64,000 bases of DNA, taken from NCBI RefSeq assembly GCF_003987435.1, contig NZ_PIQG01000001.1, positions 620,001 to 684,000 of the forward strand, in the 5' to 3' direction. The position numbers and the translations under genes are program-made. The DNA comes from Pseudidiomarina taiwanensis. GTDB taxonomy: Bacteria; Pseudomonadota; Gammaproteobacteria; Enterobacterales; Alteromonadaceae. Shown here in pieces: positions 20,419 to 29,172 of this stretch; position 1 is the first letter of the stretch, and each line of letters starts with the position of its first letter. The notes under the pieces are model-generated. The model did not search any database. It was not told where the DNA came from and saw nothing but the letters and a program-made list of their open reading frames with translations.

Positions 20419-21243
20419 ATGAGTTCTCTCGAAACACGCATTAATGCCGCGTTTGAGCAGCGTGATACACTTTCACCCGCAACCGTCAGCGCCGAGTTAA
20501 AAGCTGACATTGATCAAGTTATTGAAGAAATCGACCGCGGTAACCTGCGTGTCGCTGAGAAAGTCGACGGTGAGTGGATCGTCCATCAGTGGCTCAAAAA
20601 AGCTGTATTATTATCGTTTCGTATCTACGACAACCATGTCCTTGATGGCGCCGAAACGCGCTTTTTCGATAAAGTCCCAAGTAAATTTAGCGACTATGAT
20701 GAAGCCCGCTTCCGCGCCGAGGGAATGCGGGTAGTACCGCCAGCTATGGCCCGTAAAGGGGCATTTATCGGTCGCAACGTGGTGTTAATGCCATCCTATG
20801 TCAATATTGGTGCCTATGTCGGCGACGGTACCATGGTGGATACATGGGCAACCGTTGGTTCCTGTGCGCAAATTGGCAAAAATGTGCATTTGTCGGGTGG
20901 GGTCGGCATTGGTGGTGTCCTTGAACCCTTGCAAGCAAACCCAACCATTATTGAAGATGACTGCTTTATCGGCGCACGCTCGGAAATTGTTGAAGGTGTG
21001 ATTGTTGAACAAGGAGCGGTTATTTCAATGGGCGTCTATATTGGCCAAAGCACCAAGATTTACGACCGCGAAACCCAAACCGTAAGCTATGGTCGCGTGC
21101 CTGCTGGTGCAGTTGTGGTGCCGGGATCACTGCCGGCGGCTGATGGCAGCCACAGTCTATACGCAGCCATTATTGTCAAGAAGGTAGATGCCGCAACCCG
21201 CGCTAAAGTGGGGATCAACGCCCTATTGCGTGGTGTCGAATAA
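20419..21243 (+). CDS. dapD: Tetrahydrodipicolinate N-succinyltransferase
   Basis: 274 residues, same length as E. coli. Uses succinyl-CoA to succinylate tetrahydrodipicolinate in the lysine/diaminopimelate pathway. N-terminal helical domain, then left-handed beta helix of hexapeptide repeats from about residue 105 ([22 protein letters not shown]), and a C-terminal sheet. CAGGAG lies 8 bases before the ATG, 5 bases after the glnD stop. Its 3' end overlaps the convergent truC by 21 bases. Confidence 0.98.
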   Translation: MSSLETRINAAFEQRDTLSPATVSAELKADIDQVIEEIDRGNLRVAEKVDGEWIVHQWLKKAVLLSFRIYDNHVLDGAETRFFDKVPSKFSDYDEARFRAEGMRVVPPAMARKGAFIGRNVVLMPSYVNIGAYVGDGTMVDTWATVGSCAQIGKNVHLSGGVGIGGVLEPLQANPTIIEDDCFIGARSEIVEGVIVEQGAVISMGVYIGQSTKIYDRETQTVSYGRVPAGAVVVPGSLPAADGSHSLYAAIIVKKVDAATRAKVGINALLRGVE

Positions 21244-21957
21244 GCTAAATTCGGGACTGAAAATTCGCGTGAATTCTGCTGGAACTTCAAGCTTAAGTTC
21301 AATTTGCTGGCGGGTTATGGGATGTTCAAAGCACAGCCCTGTGGCCGCCAGCAGTAGCCGCTCTATCCCTAAATGTTCGCGAAAAAATCGATTATGACGA
21401 CCATCACCATGCCGACTATCGCCAACAATTGGATGGCGCAAATGCGACATATGGCGGCGCAACTGGTGTTTGCGCCCCGTTAGAGGGTGTAATTGCATTA
21501 AACTATAACGGCTGGTGGCATGCCGCTTGCCGACCTGCACCGGTAACTCGACTTGTTGCAGGCACGTATAACGGGTCACCGCGGCCTGCGCCTCTCGCTC
21601 AACACTGACATCACGGTCGGCAATCTTATCAAGCTCTTCGCGCAGCGGATAATCCAACTCACCGTCACCTAGATAGCCTCGGACCACCGCATGGTAGGTT
21701 TTTTGAACGTGACGCTCGCGGAATTGCACGGCCAATTTTTCAGCAAGCTCAGCACTTTTCGCGAACAGTAATAAACCAGAGGTGGGTCGATCGAGACGAT
21801 GTACCGGGTACACCCACTGACCAATTTGATCGCGTACTTTTTGCAGGGCAAATTCTTGCGCTTCACGCGCCAACCAACTGCGGTGAACCAGCAGTCCGGC
21901 CGGCTTATCAACAACGATGAGCGCATCATCATCGTAAACGATGGTTAACTCAGACAT
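21223..21957 (-). CDS. truC: tRNA pseudouridine(65) synthase TruC
   Basis: 244 residues, RluA-family pseudouridine synthase that modifies U65 in the T-stem region of some tRNAs. The catalytic Asp56 is in [11 protein letters not shown], and [21 protein letters not shown] matches TruC closely. It has no S4 domain, as expected. It follows yqcC with an 8-base overlap, the same yqcC-truC pairing as in E. coli, and converges on dapD with a 21-base coding overlap. Confidence 0.96.
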   Translation of the reverse strand: MSELTIVYDDDALIVVDKPAGLLVHRSWLAREAQEFALQKVRDQIGQWVYPVHRLDRPTSGLLLFAKSAELAEKLAVQFRERHVQKTYHAVVRGYLGDGELDYPLREELDKIADRDVSVEREAQAAVTRYTCLQQVELPVQVGKRHATSRYSLMQLHPLTGRKHQLRRHMSHLRHPIVGDSRHGDGRHNRFFREHLGIERLLLAATGLCFEHPITRQQIELKLEVPAEFTRIFSPEFSLFDTTQ

Positions 21958-22294
21958 CTTCCGCCAATGGGTCGGTACCGCTCAAGAGAATATCAAATTC
22001 TCGGAGGCAATCGATCAGCCCCTCATGATGTTCTAACTCTTCTTTATAAACATGAGTGGCCATCGGACTTACCGCAATATTTTGCGGTAATGGATGCTCA
22101 CCATCGACCAGACTCCACATCCTTGGCAACATAATAAATTGTAGCCATTGATGAAAATCCAAGGTATCAAGCGCAAACGGTTGAGTACTCTCAAGTGCCT
22201 GCGGTGGCGGGAAATGACTTTGCCACAACCCCAGACAGTTGAGTTCTGCTTCAATGCGCTCAAGTAAGCGAGCGGCTCGTTGTCGTTGGTCCAT
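21950..22294 (-). CDS. yqcC: YqcC family protein of unknown function
   Basis: 114 residues from the ATG at 22294, chosen because GGAGG sits 5 bases upstream; the longer frame to 22333 skips that site. The STQPFALDTLDFHQWLQFIMLPRM block matches E. coli YqcC (STQPFFMDTMEPLEWLQW). All-helical, soluble, no known function; persistently linked to truC, so a role in tRNA modification or a structural partner is possible but unproven. Divergent from the DUF3549 gene; TATAAT at 22321 could serve the latter. Confidence 0.9.
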   Translation of the reverse strand: MDQRQRAARLLERIEAELNCLGLWQSHFPPPQALESTQPFALDTLDFHQWLQFIMLPRMWSLVDGEHPLPQNIAVSPMATHVYKEELEHHEGLIDCLREFDILLSGTDPLAEDV

Positions 22295-22346
22295 TACTAC
22301 CTCCACGACGCTATTATCGTTATAATGCGCCACATCTTCGAAGAAA

Positions 22347-23438
22347 ATGGACCATGATGCAAGCCCTATGACCGTTTCAAACCTCGCCGAGCTATTACAA
22401 GCAAGCCAGTCAGATTATCGCGTCTATGAGATGGGACGCCGAGTGCAAACGATAGCGCGTGAACAATTCGAGGCGATTAGCGCGCAACAACAAGCCTACC
22501 CCTGCCCAACTCAGGCTAAGGCTCGTTTCGCAATCGAGTTTTGGCCGCAACTCGTACAGGTACAATATCCATTTATTTGGTTTATCGAGATGCCCATCGA
22601 CGAACGAGGCTTACTCGATCTCGAGGCTCAGCAACATTTCATCCAACAAGTTGTCGCTTTGCTCGGGCATCAACTCGGGGCTGAGTTAACCGAAGAACAG
22701 CAACAACAGCTGCAACAGTCACCGTATATCTTCACCCCAGACCAACAGCGTTTAGCCGCGCTTCATGCGCGCTTGACGCGACTCTGGCAGCAGCCTCCAT
22801 CGGTCTATTATGAAATGGCACAGAGCGCGCTCTGTGATGGCGCAAGTGCATGGCAACAACTCGGCTTGCAGGGTATCCACGATGTTCTAGCACGGCTCAT
22901 TGATGAGCCTAAAACGGCCGCTGCAATTGTGCAGAACTTTAGCCATTACCCGCCTGAGTTTTGCCAGCTCCTAGCGCAAGCTGCCAGCCATCAACAACTG
23001 CCGAAAACTATGCTGGCGGCCTTTTGTGCTCAGCAACAACTATGGCAAAAACCATCAGCGCAACGCCTGGCTGCGCTTGAACTTATGAGCTCCGCGACCG
23101 CTGAACAATTTGCCGAGTGCTTCGAGCAAGTGCTGCAACAACCGAGTGGTGACGAGTTGTTACTCTGCGCAGCGCGCTTGTGGCACATCCTGACGCCACA
23201 GCCGACGGATAACTTTTCAGCCGAGCAGTTACACCGCTATCTTTCGCAATTAGCGAAGCATGCGTGTGCAAACCAGGATTTCAATCTAAGTAACGCAATT
23301 GTCCTCGATCTACTCCGTTTGCCTGACCTAAAAGCCTTTGTACTAGCCTTTATGCGCAGCTCTGATCATCCGGAGGTTATGACTATCTGGCAACAATTGC
23401 TGCTGCAACTAGAGGAGCAACGCAAAGGTGCTAACTGA
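22347..23438 (+). CDS. DUF3549 family protein
   Basis: 363 residues, Gln-rich and largely helical, with no signal peptide or membrane segment. The N-terminal YRVYEMGRRVQTIAREQFEAI and YPFIWFIEMPIDERGLLD blocks are what I recognise as DUF3549, a family confined to Shewanella/Vibrio/Idiomarina-like bacteria. No catalytic motif is visible. An ATG seven codons downstream (22368) is the alternative start and gives a more usual N-terminus. The last codons overlap the DUF3301 gene by 11 bases, so the two are probably coupled. Function unknown. Confidence 0.85.
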   Translation: MDHDASPMTVSNLAELLQASQSDYRVYEMGRRVQTIAREQFEAISAQQQAYPCPTQAKARFAIEFWPQLVQVQYPFIWFIEMPIDERGLLDLEAQQHFIQQVVALLGHQLGAELTEEQQQQLQQSPYIFTPDQQRLAALHARLTRLWQQPPSVYYEMAQSALCDGASAWQQLGLQGIHDVLARLIDEPKTAAAIVQNFSHYPPEFCQLLAQAASHQQLPKTMLAAFCAQQQLWQKPSAQRLAALELMSSATAEQFAECFEQVLQQPSGDELLLCAARLWHILTPQPTDNFSAEQLHRYLSQLAKHACANQDFNLSNAIVLDLLRLPDLKAFVLAFMRSSDHPEVMTIWQQLLLQLEEQRKGAN

Positions 23439-23739
23439 ACTATGGCTGATTCTGGGGTTAGTCGGCTTAACCGCCTTATTGTGGCAATTTAAAAAGCAGC
23501 AAGAGCGGGCCTTGCTTCTCATCCAACAATACTGCCGCAAACACCAATTGCAATACCTTGATATTGCTCGAGAAAGCAGCCGCCTGCGGACGCACGGGCG
23601 ACTGTTCGGGCTCTGGAGTTGTTATCGATTTGGTTTTTCTAGCGATACTGAACATCGCTATGAAGGTGAATTAGAAATGCTCAATCTGCGCTTGATCACC
23701 ATTAAGACGCCGCCTTATCGCCTCCCTGCTGAGCAATAA
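23428..23739 (+). CDS. DUF3301 family small membrane-anchored protein
   Basis: 103 residues starting at GTG 23428 with GAGGAG 10 bases upstream. One N-terminal membrane segment (LWLILGLVGLTALLW) is followed by a positively charged helix and a soluble domain with LQYLDIARESSRLRTHGR and YRFGFSSDTEHRYEGELEML, typical of DUF3301. It is coupled to the DUF3549 gene by an 11-base overlap. The family is annotated only as unknown. The 3' end overlaps the convergent Mpo1-like gene by 38 bases. Confidence 0.85.
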   Translation: MLTELWLILGLVGLTALLWQFKKQQERALLLIQQYCRKHQLQYLDIARESSRLRTHGRLFGLWSCYRFGFSSDTEHRYEGELEMLNLRLITIKTPPYRLPAEQ

Positions 23740-24055
23740 TCGCCTCAATTCGGTTACGCCCGGTGAATAAGCCCAACCAAAAATCTTTGTACATCACCCA
23801 ATCACCAGCGAGAGAGTACAACGGGTATTTAAAGGTGGCCGGCTTATTGTGCTCAAAAGCAAAGTGACCGACCCACGCAAACCCATACCCGACCAATGGA
23901 ATTAACCACAACCAGATCCATTGCTGAGTGCTGGCTGCATAAGCGATCAGGGCGAGCACCAAGCTACTGCCAACATAATGCATGGCGCGGCTACGTCGAT
24001 CCGCATGTTCTTTTAGATAGTATGGATAAAAGCTTTTAAAATTATCAAATTCCAT
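23702..24055 (-). CDS. Mpo1-like (DUF962) membrane protein
   Basis: 117 residues. FYPYYLKEHADRRSRAMHYVGSS at the N-terminus (HxxxxxRxxHxxG layout), two to three membrane segments and WVGHFAFEHNKPATF are diagnostic of the DUF962/Mpo1 family. Yeast Mpo1 is an iron-dependent dioxygenase that alpha-oxidises 2-hydroxy fatty acids in the ER; the conserved His residues seen here would be its iron ligands. A matching bacterial role in fatty acid alpha-oxidation is inference. TAGGAAA precedes the ATG. Confidence 0.9.
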   Translation of the reverse strand: MEFDNFKSFYPYYLKEHADRRSRAMHYVGSSLVLALIAYAASTQQWIWLWLIPLVGYGFAWVGHFAFEHNKPATFKYPLYSLAGDWVMYKDFWLGLFTGRNRIEAIIAQQGGDKAAS

Positions 24056-24077
24056 GTTTCCTACCCTTCAACAAAAT

Positions 24078-24725
24078 TCAGCTTACCGCAGTGTCTCTGT
24101 GCACAAACAAAAGTTGTCCCGTGATGTTGCCAATCGTCAGTTCACGCACTGGTTCGTATCCATGTTGCTCAAATAAGCCAAGATGATGTGATTGTGACAC
24201 AAACACGGCAATACCACGTGAGTCGTTATCATCAGCAAGTACTTGCCGGGCTGCGCGGACTAACATATCACCCCAGCCACGTTGCTGATAAGACGGATTG
24301 ACCGCGATAAACGCAAGCATGTGATAATCATCATGAGGTAAGGCTTCAAGAATTGTTGTTTCTTTTTCGATCAGTTGCTTGGTCGAAACATATCCAGCCG
24401 TTAGCAACATTTTCAAACGCCATGACCAGTAACGTCCGGGACCAAACGTTTTACCTGGTCGCGTTAAGCAGGCCACCCCGAGTAGTGAGTCACCGTCAAA
24501 TAAGCCGATCATCGGCTGTTCCGCTTCCCAAAAAGCAAATAAATCTTCGCGTATAGCAGCCCGCAGACGCTGTTCATAATCTGCTTTGTCAGCATTGAAC
24601 AGGGACATCAACAAGGGGTCATCTTTGTAGGCTTGAAATAATAACGATGCCGCGAGTTTCAAATCCTCTGCGACTAAATACCGTAACTTCCCAACTTGCA
24701 GACGTTCATCAATTGCTTGGCTCAT
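24078..24725 (-). CDS. GNAT family N-acetyltransferase
   Basis: 215 residues from the ATG at 24725 (AAGGAAG 6 bases upstream; the frame reaches to 24764). The acetyl-CoA binding motif A is LAFIAVNPSYQQRGWGDMLV, followed by a beta-strand/helix with GIAVFVSQSHHLGLFEQHGYEPV, the usual GNAT C-terminal half. Substrate is unknown; the long N-terminal half resembles small-molecule acetyltransferases more than RimI. It stands alone between syd and the Mpo1-like gene on the same strand. Confidence 0.88.
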   Translation of the reverse strand: MSQAIDERLQVGKLRYLVAEDLKLAASLLFQAYKDDPLLMSLFNADKADYEQRLRAAIREDLFAFWEAEQPMIGLFDGDSLLGVACLTRPGKTFGPGRYWSWRLKMLLTAGYVSTKQLIEKETTILEALPHDDYHMLAFIAVNPSYQQRGWGDMLVRAARQVLADDNDSRGIAVFVSQSHHLGLFEQHGYEPVRELTIGNITGQLLFVHRDTAVS

Positions 24726-24805
24726 GCTCACTTCCTTAGCGTCGGTGAAATTGAAATAATTCACTCATGATCATGACGTTACCCGAAAGTTTTAAAAAAT
24801 ACCAA

Positions 24806-25360
24806 TTATCTTGGTTGCAATTCAGCAACGAATTTCGCCAGGTCATCGGCTAAGATTTCGTGTTGCGGTTTGCCAACAAATTCAAGTCCCACTGCCCCAC
24901 TCGCATTGTCGAGGGTTACCAACAGATCTTCACTCTCATCCGCTAACCCAATAAAGAGTGTAATCGGTTGTTTCAAACGCTGTTTCATCAACACATGACC
25001 GATCAGATTGGCTTGCAAACGCTCGCCATCATCGTCCCCGTGAATTTGTAATAATTGCAGTGGGTGTTGCCGCCAAGTCACCTGTAAATCACCACTATAC
25101 CAACGCCCATAGAAGCTTTGTAAACTTGGGTGTAAATCCATCTCAAGTGCGGTTGCGACAGAATCAAAACTCAGAGGCTGAGCTTGCCGCAGCGGCTCCC
25201 AACGAATTTCCCCCGTGTCGGTTTGCTCTTTGTAAATTGGCGCTTGCCAACGCTCATCCCCTTCCAATAACAAGGGTTGTTGTAAGGCCTGATAATGCTG
25301 TTGGTAAGCATCCATTAATTGGTCCAGAGCATGTTCGAGCTCGGCAATTATTGACTCCAT
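24806..25360 (-). CDS. syd: SecY-interacting protein Syd
   Basis: 184 residues (E. coli 181). Peripheral protein that binds the cytosolic loops of SecY and is thought to proofread SecYEG complexes. PSLQSFYGRWYSGDLQVTW, ERLQANLIGHVLMKQRLK and LADDLAKFVAEL match the family. The ATG has GAGAGG 5 bases upstream. In E. coli syd is divergent from queF, as it is here, which supports the call. Confidence 0.95.
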   Translation of the reverse strand: MESIIAELEHALDQLMDAYQQHYQALQQPLLLEGDERWQAPIYKEQTDTGEIRWEPLRQAQPLSFDSVATALEMDLHPSLQSFYGRWYSGDLQVTWRQHPLQLLQIHGDDDGERLQANLIGHVLMKQRLKQPITLFIGLADESEDLLVTLDNASGAVGLEFVGKPQHEILADDLAKFVAELQPR

Positions 25361-25477
25361 GAAAACCTCTCAATCGGTGGAAGAGACTAGCATCGCTATG
25401 CAAGCGCGGTTACAATGCAGGGTTACGATATTAACACAGTTCATCATTAGAAGGTGATTAAGAGGAACTTTGAGTTT

Positions 25478-26311
25478 ATGGAAAACCCGCTAGAGCACCT
25501 TGCTCTCGGTCAAGCAACTGCGTACCCAACCGCATTCGATCCAGGTCTATTAGCCCCTGTGCCACGCCAATTGAACCGTCAACCGCTTGGTATTGATGGT
25601 CAAAACCTACCTTTTCATGGCATCGATTATTGGAATGCCTATGAACTGTCATGGTTGAACGAAGCTGGCCTACCACAGGTCGCAATCGCCGAAATAGCGG
25701 TCGCAGTGGACTCTATTAACTTAATCGAATCGAAAAGCTTCAAACTATATCTCAACAGCTTCAATGAAAGTCGCTGGTCAAGCTGGAGCGCTGTTGCTAA
25801 GCAATTACAAACAGACTTGAGCAACTGCGCTGAGGGTCAAGTTGAGGTGAAACTCCACTCGCTGCAACAAGCACCACAGCAGCATATCCAGCAATTCAGT
25901 GGCATTTGCCTTGATGAACAGCAACTTAGCATTAACGAGTATGACTACAACCCGGAGCTTTTGGCGCTCCAGGATAATCCTCAAACAGTCACAGAAACTC
26001 TGTATAGTGATCTGCTGAAATCAAATTGTCTGATCACCAATCAGCCCGATTGGGGCAGTGTGTTAATTCGTTACCAAGGACCAGCGATCGACCATGCGGC
26101 ATTGCTGCGCTACTTGATTTCATTTCGACGCCACAATGAATTCCATGAACAGTGCGTCGAGCGTATTTTTAGTGATATTAAAACTCGGCTAAAACCTGAA
26201 AAACTCAGTGTTTATGCCCGTTACACCCGACGCGGAGGGCTTGATATAAACCCGTTCCGCTCAGATTTTGAGGAACCACCAAGTGAACAAGAACGCTTGG
26301 TTAGGCAGTAA
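25478..26311 (+). CDS. queF: NADPH-dependent 7-cyano-7-deazaguanine reductase
   Basis: Reduces preQ0 to preQ1 in queuosine synthesis, the only known nitrile reduction to an amine. I start at the ATG at 25478 (277 residues; E. coli 282) because AGAGGA lies upstream; GTG at 25454 is the frame limit. Long YqcD-type QueF: NLIESKSFKLYLNS (QueF signature) in the first half, and the catalytic Cys184 and Asp191 in SNCLITNQPDWGS in the second. Divergent from syd as in E. coli, with ppnN 11 bases downstream. Confidence 0.97.
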   Translation: MENPLEHLALGQATAYPTAFDPGLLAPVPRQLNRQPLGIDGQNLPFHGIDYWNAYELSWLNEAGLPQVAIAEIAVAVDSINLIESKSFKLYLNSFNESRWSSWSAVAKQLQTDLSNCAEGQVEVKLHSLQQAPQQHIQQFSGICLDEQQLSINEYDYNPELLALQDNPQTVTETLYSDLLKSNCLITNQPDWGSVLIRYQGPAIDHAALLRYLISFRRHNEFHEQCVERIFSDIKTRLKPEKLSVYARYTRRGGLDINPFRSDFEEPPSEQERLVRQ

Positions 26312-26322
26312 AAGGAAGATAA

Positions 26323-27678
26323 ATGAATATAACGATTAGTCCACGTGGGAGCATGAGTCTGCTCTCACAACTCGAAATTTCAAGATTGCAAGAAAGCAGT
26401 GACAAACAACTCTATCGCTTATTCCGTAATTGTTGCCTCGCGGTCTTAAATGCCGGCAGTAATACTGACAGCAGTGAAGAAATTTTTAATAAATATCATG
26501 ACTTTGACGTCAAACTGATTAAGTCAGAGCGTGGCGTTCAACTCGAGCTCATCAACCCGCCTGCAGAAGCGTTTGTGGATGGCAAATTGATCATCGGGAT
26601 GCAAGAGCTCGTTGAATCCGTGTTACGGGATATTCTTTTTACCGGCGAGCGCTACAACGCGCAAACCCTTGATAGCGCGGATACCAATACCCTCACCCAC
26701 GTGGTCTTCGATATTCTCCGTAACGCCCACGTCGTTCAACCCAACATGGACCCTAACGTAGTGGTTTGTTGGGGGGGGCACTCAATTAACGAGGTTGAGT
26801 ACAAATATACCAAGGAAGTTGGTTACCACTTGGGCTTGCGCGACTTAAATATTTGTACCGGTTGTGGCCCAGGCGCAATGAAAGGTCCGATGAAAGGAGC
26901 AACCATAGGTCACGCCAAGCAACGCATCAACGATGGTCGCTATCTCGGTTTTACCGAGCCTGGCATCATCGCGGCAGAGCCACCAAACCCGATTGTCAAC
27001 GAATTGGTTATTTTGCCGGATATCGAAAAGCGCCTTGAAGCTTTCGTTCGCTGTGCTCATGGTATCGTGATTTTCCCAGGTGGCGCCGGTACTGCAGAGG
27101 AACTGCTCTATATTCTTGGGATCTTAATGCATCCTGAAAACGCCGAGCAAAAATTCCCACTGGTGCTCACTGGACCAGCTGAGAGTGCCGATTACTTTGC
27201 CGCGCTTGATGCCTTCATCCAAGACACCTTAGGATCTGAAGCAACCAAGCTGTATCAAATTATCGTCAATGACCCGCGCGCAGTTGCTGTGGCAATGCGC
27301 CAAGGGGTTGCAGAAGTAAAAGAATATCGTCGTGAGGTGGGTGATTCCTACAGCTTTAATTGGACCTTGCATATCGAGGAAGCATTCCAACGACCGTTTA
27401 ACCCGACTCATCACAATGTTGCTAATCTTGCTTTGCATCGTGATCAACCAAGCCCTGCTTTAGCGGCCGATTTGCGCCGTGCCTTCTCAGCGATTGTGGC
27501 AGGGAACGTAAAAGATGAAGGGATCCGCGCAATTCGCGAAAACGGCGTGTTTGAAATTCATGGCGAACCCGAATTAATGAAGAAACTCGACGTATTATTA
27601 CGGGCATTCGTCGAACAAGGACGGATGAAACTGCCAGGTTCGGTCTATCATCCTTGTTATCGGGTTGTGACGGAGTAA
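26323..27678 (+). CDS. ppnN: Pyrimidine/purine nucleotide 5'-monophosphate nucleosidase PpnN
   Basis: 451 residues (E. coli YgdH 454). Hydrolyses nucleotide monophosphates to base and ribose 5-phosphate and is activated by (p)ppGpp in E. coli. The LOG-type Rossmann core has NICTGCGPGAMKGPMKGA and IVIFPGGAGTAEELLY (phosphate-binding PGGxGTxxE). N- and C-terminal extensions distinguish it from short LOG cytokinin-activating proteins. AAAGGAAG precedes the ATG. The ppnN-queF-syd neighbourhood is the usual one. Confidence 0.96.
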   Translation: MNITISPRGSMSLLSQLEISRLQESSDKQLYRLFRNCCLAVLNAGSNTDSSEEIFNKYHDFDVKLIKSERGVQLELINPPAEAFVDGKLIIGMQELVESVLRDILFTGERYNAQTLDSADTNTLTHVVFDILRNAHVVQPNMDPNVVVCWGGHSINEVEYKYTKEVGYHLGLRDLNICTGCGPGAMKGPMKGATIGHAKQRINDGRYLGFTEPGIIAAEPPNPIVNELVILPDIEKRLEAFVRCAHGIVIFPGGAGTAEELLYILGILMHPENAEQKFPLVLTGPAESADYFAALDAFIQDTLGSEATKLYQIIVNDPRAVAVAMRQGVAEVKEYRREVGDSYSFNWTLHIEEAFQRPFNPTHHNVANLALHRDQPSPALAADLRRAFSAIVAGNVKDEGIRAIRENGVFEIHGEPELMKKLDVLLRAFVEQGRMKLPGSVYHPCYRVVTE

Positions 27679-27682
27679 ACCA

Positions 27683-28057
27683 GTGTCAAAAATGTTGAAA
27701 ATCGTTCTTATTGGCTTTGGTCTCTACTATGCTGCGGTCGCTATTGCGATGTATTACTTTGAAGCAGACCCTGAGAGTTTAAGCTGGCAAGAGCGAGAAA
27801 CCTTCAACCTAAAACAAATCGGTCGGTTTGATCTCGGCACCAGCAAAAGCGAGGTGATCCAATTGCTTGGTTCACCCGACTTTAGTGAAGCTAAATCAAC
27901 CGCCGATGGCGACAATGTATTGGTGTTATTTTACCGCACACACCATGTCAAATCGGATGGGATTACCACTCGTGATGAATGCACCCCACTGCTGTTTCAA
28001 AACGATCGTCTGATCGCATGGGGTGCGGACGCTTATAGCGAATATCAATCGTTTTAA
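27683..28057 (+). CDS. DUF3192 family protein with N-terminal membrane anchor
   Basis: 124 residues from GTG 27683 (GGAG 7 bases upstream; ATG three codons on is the alternative). One N-terminal hydrophobic segment (IVLIGFGLYYAAVAIAMYYF) acts as an anchor or uncleaved signal. The rest has LSWQERETFNLKQI, GTSKSEVIQLLGSPDFSEA (a SmpA/BamE-like GxxxxxVxxxLGxP turn), a strand with YRT, and DECTPLLFQNDRLIAWG. I recognise this as DUF3192. The SmpA-like fold suggests an envelope protein; function unknown. It follows ppnN by 4 bases. Confidence 0.82.
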   Translation: MSKMLKIVLIGFGLYYAAVAIAMYYFEADPESLSWQERETFNLKQIGRFDLGTSKSEVIQLLGSPDFSEAKSTADGDNVLVLFYRTHHVKSDGITTRDECTPLLFQNDRLIAWGADAYSEYQSF

Positions 28058-28081
28058 TATCAGCGCCAAGCTTCTCTTTGC

Positions 28082-28136
28082 TATACTCCGCGCACTTTTG
28101 GTTTAGTGCGTGGGGGCTTGTCGTCTTCGCTCCCAC
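28082..28136 (+). promoter_or_regulatory. Extended -10 promoter and two-hairpin leader before isocitrate dehydrogenase
   Basis: TGCTATACT (-10 TATACT at 28082-28087 with an upstream TG) is a good extended -10; no clear -35 is present. The transcript would begin near 28094, so the first arm of hairpin one, CGCACT/AGTGCG (28091-28096 with 28105-28110), falls at or partly before the start. Hairpin two is GTGGGGGC with GCTCCCAC (28110-28117 with 28129-28136, one G-U pair), followed by TTTGT. The second resembles a weak terminator or a translation-affecting leader structure. Confidence 0.45.
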
Positions 28137-28156
28137 TTTGTAAATAGGACGTCCCC

Positions 28157-29161
28157 ATGACTACAACAATCACCGTCATTCCCGGCGATGGTATTGGCCC
28201 TGACATTATCGCTGCAACCGTCGACATTCTGAACGCGGCAGGCTGTGACTTTGCCTATGAGTATGCCGATGCAGGTCTCACTGCGTTAGAGAAAACTGGC
28301 GAGCTCTTGCCCCAATCAACTCTCGATGCCATTGCCCGCAACCGAGCCACGCTAAAAGGACCTCTCACCACTCCAGTTGGTGAGGGCTTTACCTCGATTA
28401 ATGTGAGCCTGCGCAAACAATTCGAGCTATATGCCAATGTTCGTCCAGTGAAATCATTCAAAGGCACCCAAGCGCGTTACGAAAATATCGATATTATTAC
28501 CGTGCGAGAGAATACCGAAGGCATGTATTCAGGGCTTGGCCAAGTCGTCAGTGATGATGGCAGCGAGGCGCAAGCCTTAAGTAAAATCACTCGTACCGGT
28601 GCTGAGCGGATCGTGCGCTTTGCCTACGAACTCGCACGTCGAGAAGGTCGTCAAAAAGTAACCACAGTGCACAAAGCCAATATTCTCAAATCAACTTCGG
28701 GCTTATTCCTCAAAGTCGCACGTGAAGTGGCTGCGGAATACCCAGACATTCAGTCTGACGAGATGATTGTCGACGCGGTCTGTATGAAACTCGTGATGAA
28801 TCCTGAGCAGTTCGATGTGATCGTTACCACCAACTTGTTTGGGGATATTCTTTCCGATCTCTGCGCCGGCTTAGTCGGTGGCCTAGGAATGGCTCCTGGC
28901 GCTAATATTGGAGAAAACTCGGCCATTTTTGAGGCGGTGCACGGCTCTGCTCCTGATATCGCAGGGCAAAATATTGCCAACCCTACTTCGGTCATTTTAG
29001 CGGCGATTCAAATGCTTGAGTATCTAGAGATGCCAGAGCCCGCAGCACGAATTCTGGCGGCATTGACGGATGTTATCGCAAGCGGCGATCGGACCACCCG
29101 CGATTTGGGCGGCAATGGCTCAACCACCGACTTTACGGCTGCAGTGATTGAGCGTCTTTGA
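28157..29161 (+). CDS. NAD-dependent isocitrate dehydrogenase-type decarboxylating dehydrogenase
   Basis: 334 residues, the short NAD-type member of the isocitrate/isopropylmalate dehydrogenase family (E. coli NADP-type Icd is about 416). VIPGDGIGP at the start, [34 protein letters not shown] and the [27 protein letters not shown] region are hallmarks; the SxNxxLR substrate loop (SINVSLR) fits isocitrate rather than isopropylmalate. It would make 2-oxoglutarate in the TCA cycle. Not next to leuBCD, which argues against LeuB. Homoisocitrate-type activity cannot be excluded from sequence. Confidence 0.87.
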   Translation: MTTTITVIPGDGIGPDIIAATVDILNAAGCDFAYEYADAGLTALEKTGELLPQSTLDAIARNRATLKGPLTTPVGEGFTSINVSLRKQFELYANVRPVKSFKGTQARYENIDIITVRENTEGMYSGLGQVVSDDGSEAQALSKITRTGAERIVRFAYELARREGRQKVTTVHKANILKSTSGLFLKVAREVAAEYPDIQSDEMIVDAVCMKLVMNPEQFDVIVTTNLFGDILSDLCAGLVGGLGMAPGANIGENSAIFEAVHGSAPDIAGQNIANPTSVILAAIQMLEYLEMPEPAARILAALTDVIASGDRTTRDLGGNGSTTDFTAAVIERL

Positions 29162-29172
29162 TAATTTGCTTG

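Noticed and set aside
28157-29161. Isopropylmalate dehydrogenase (LeuB) identity
   Set aside because: Substrate-loop SINVSLR and lack of leuACD neighbours favour the NAD-type isocitrate dehydrogenase.
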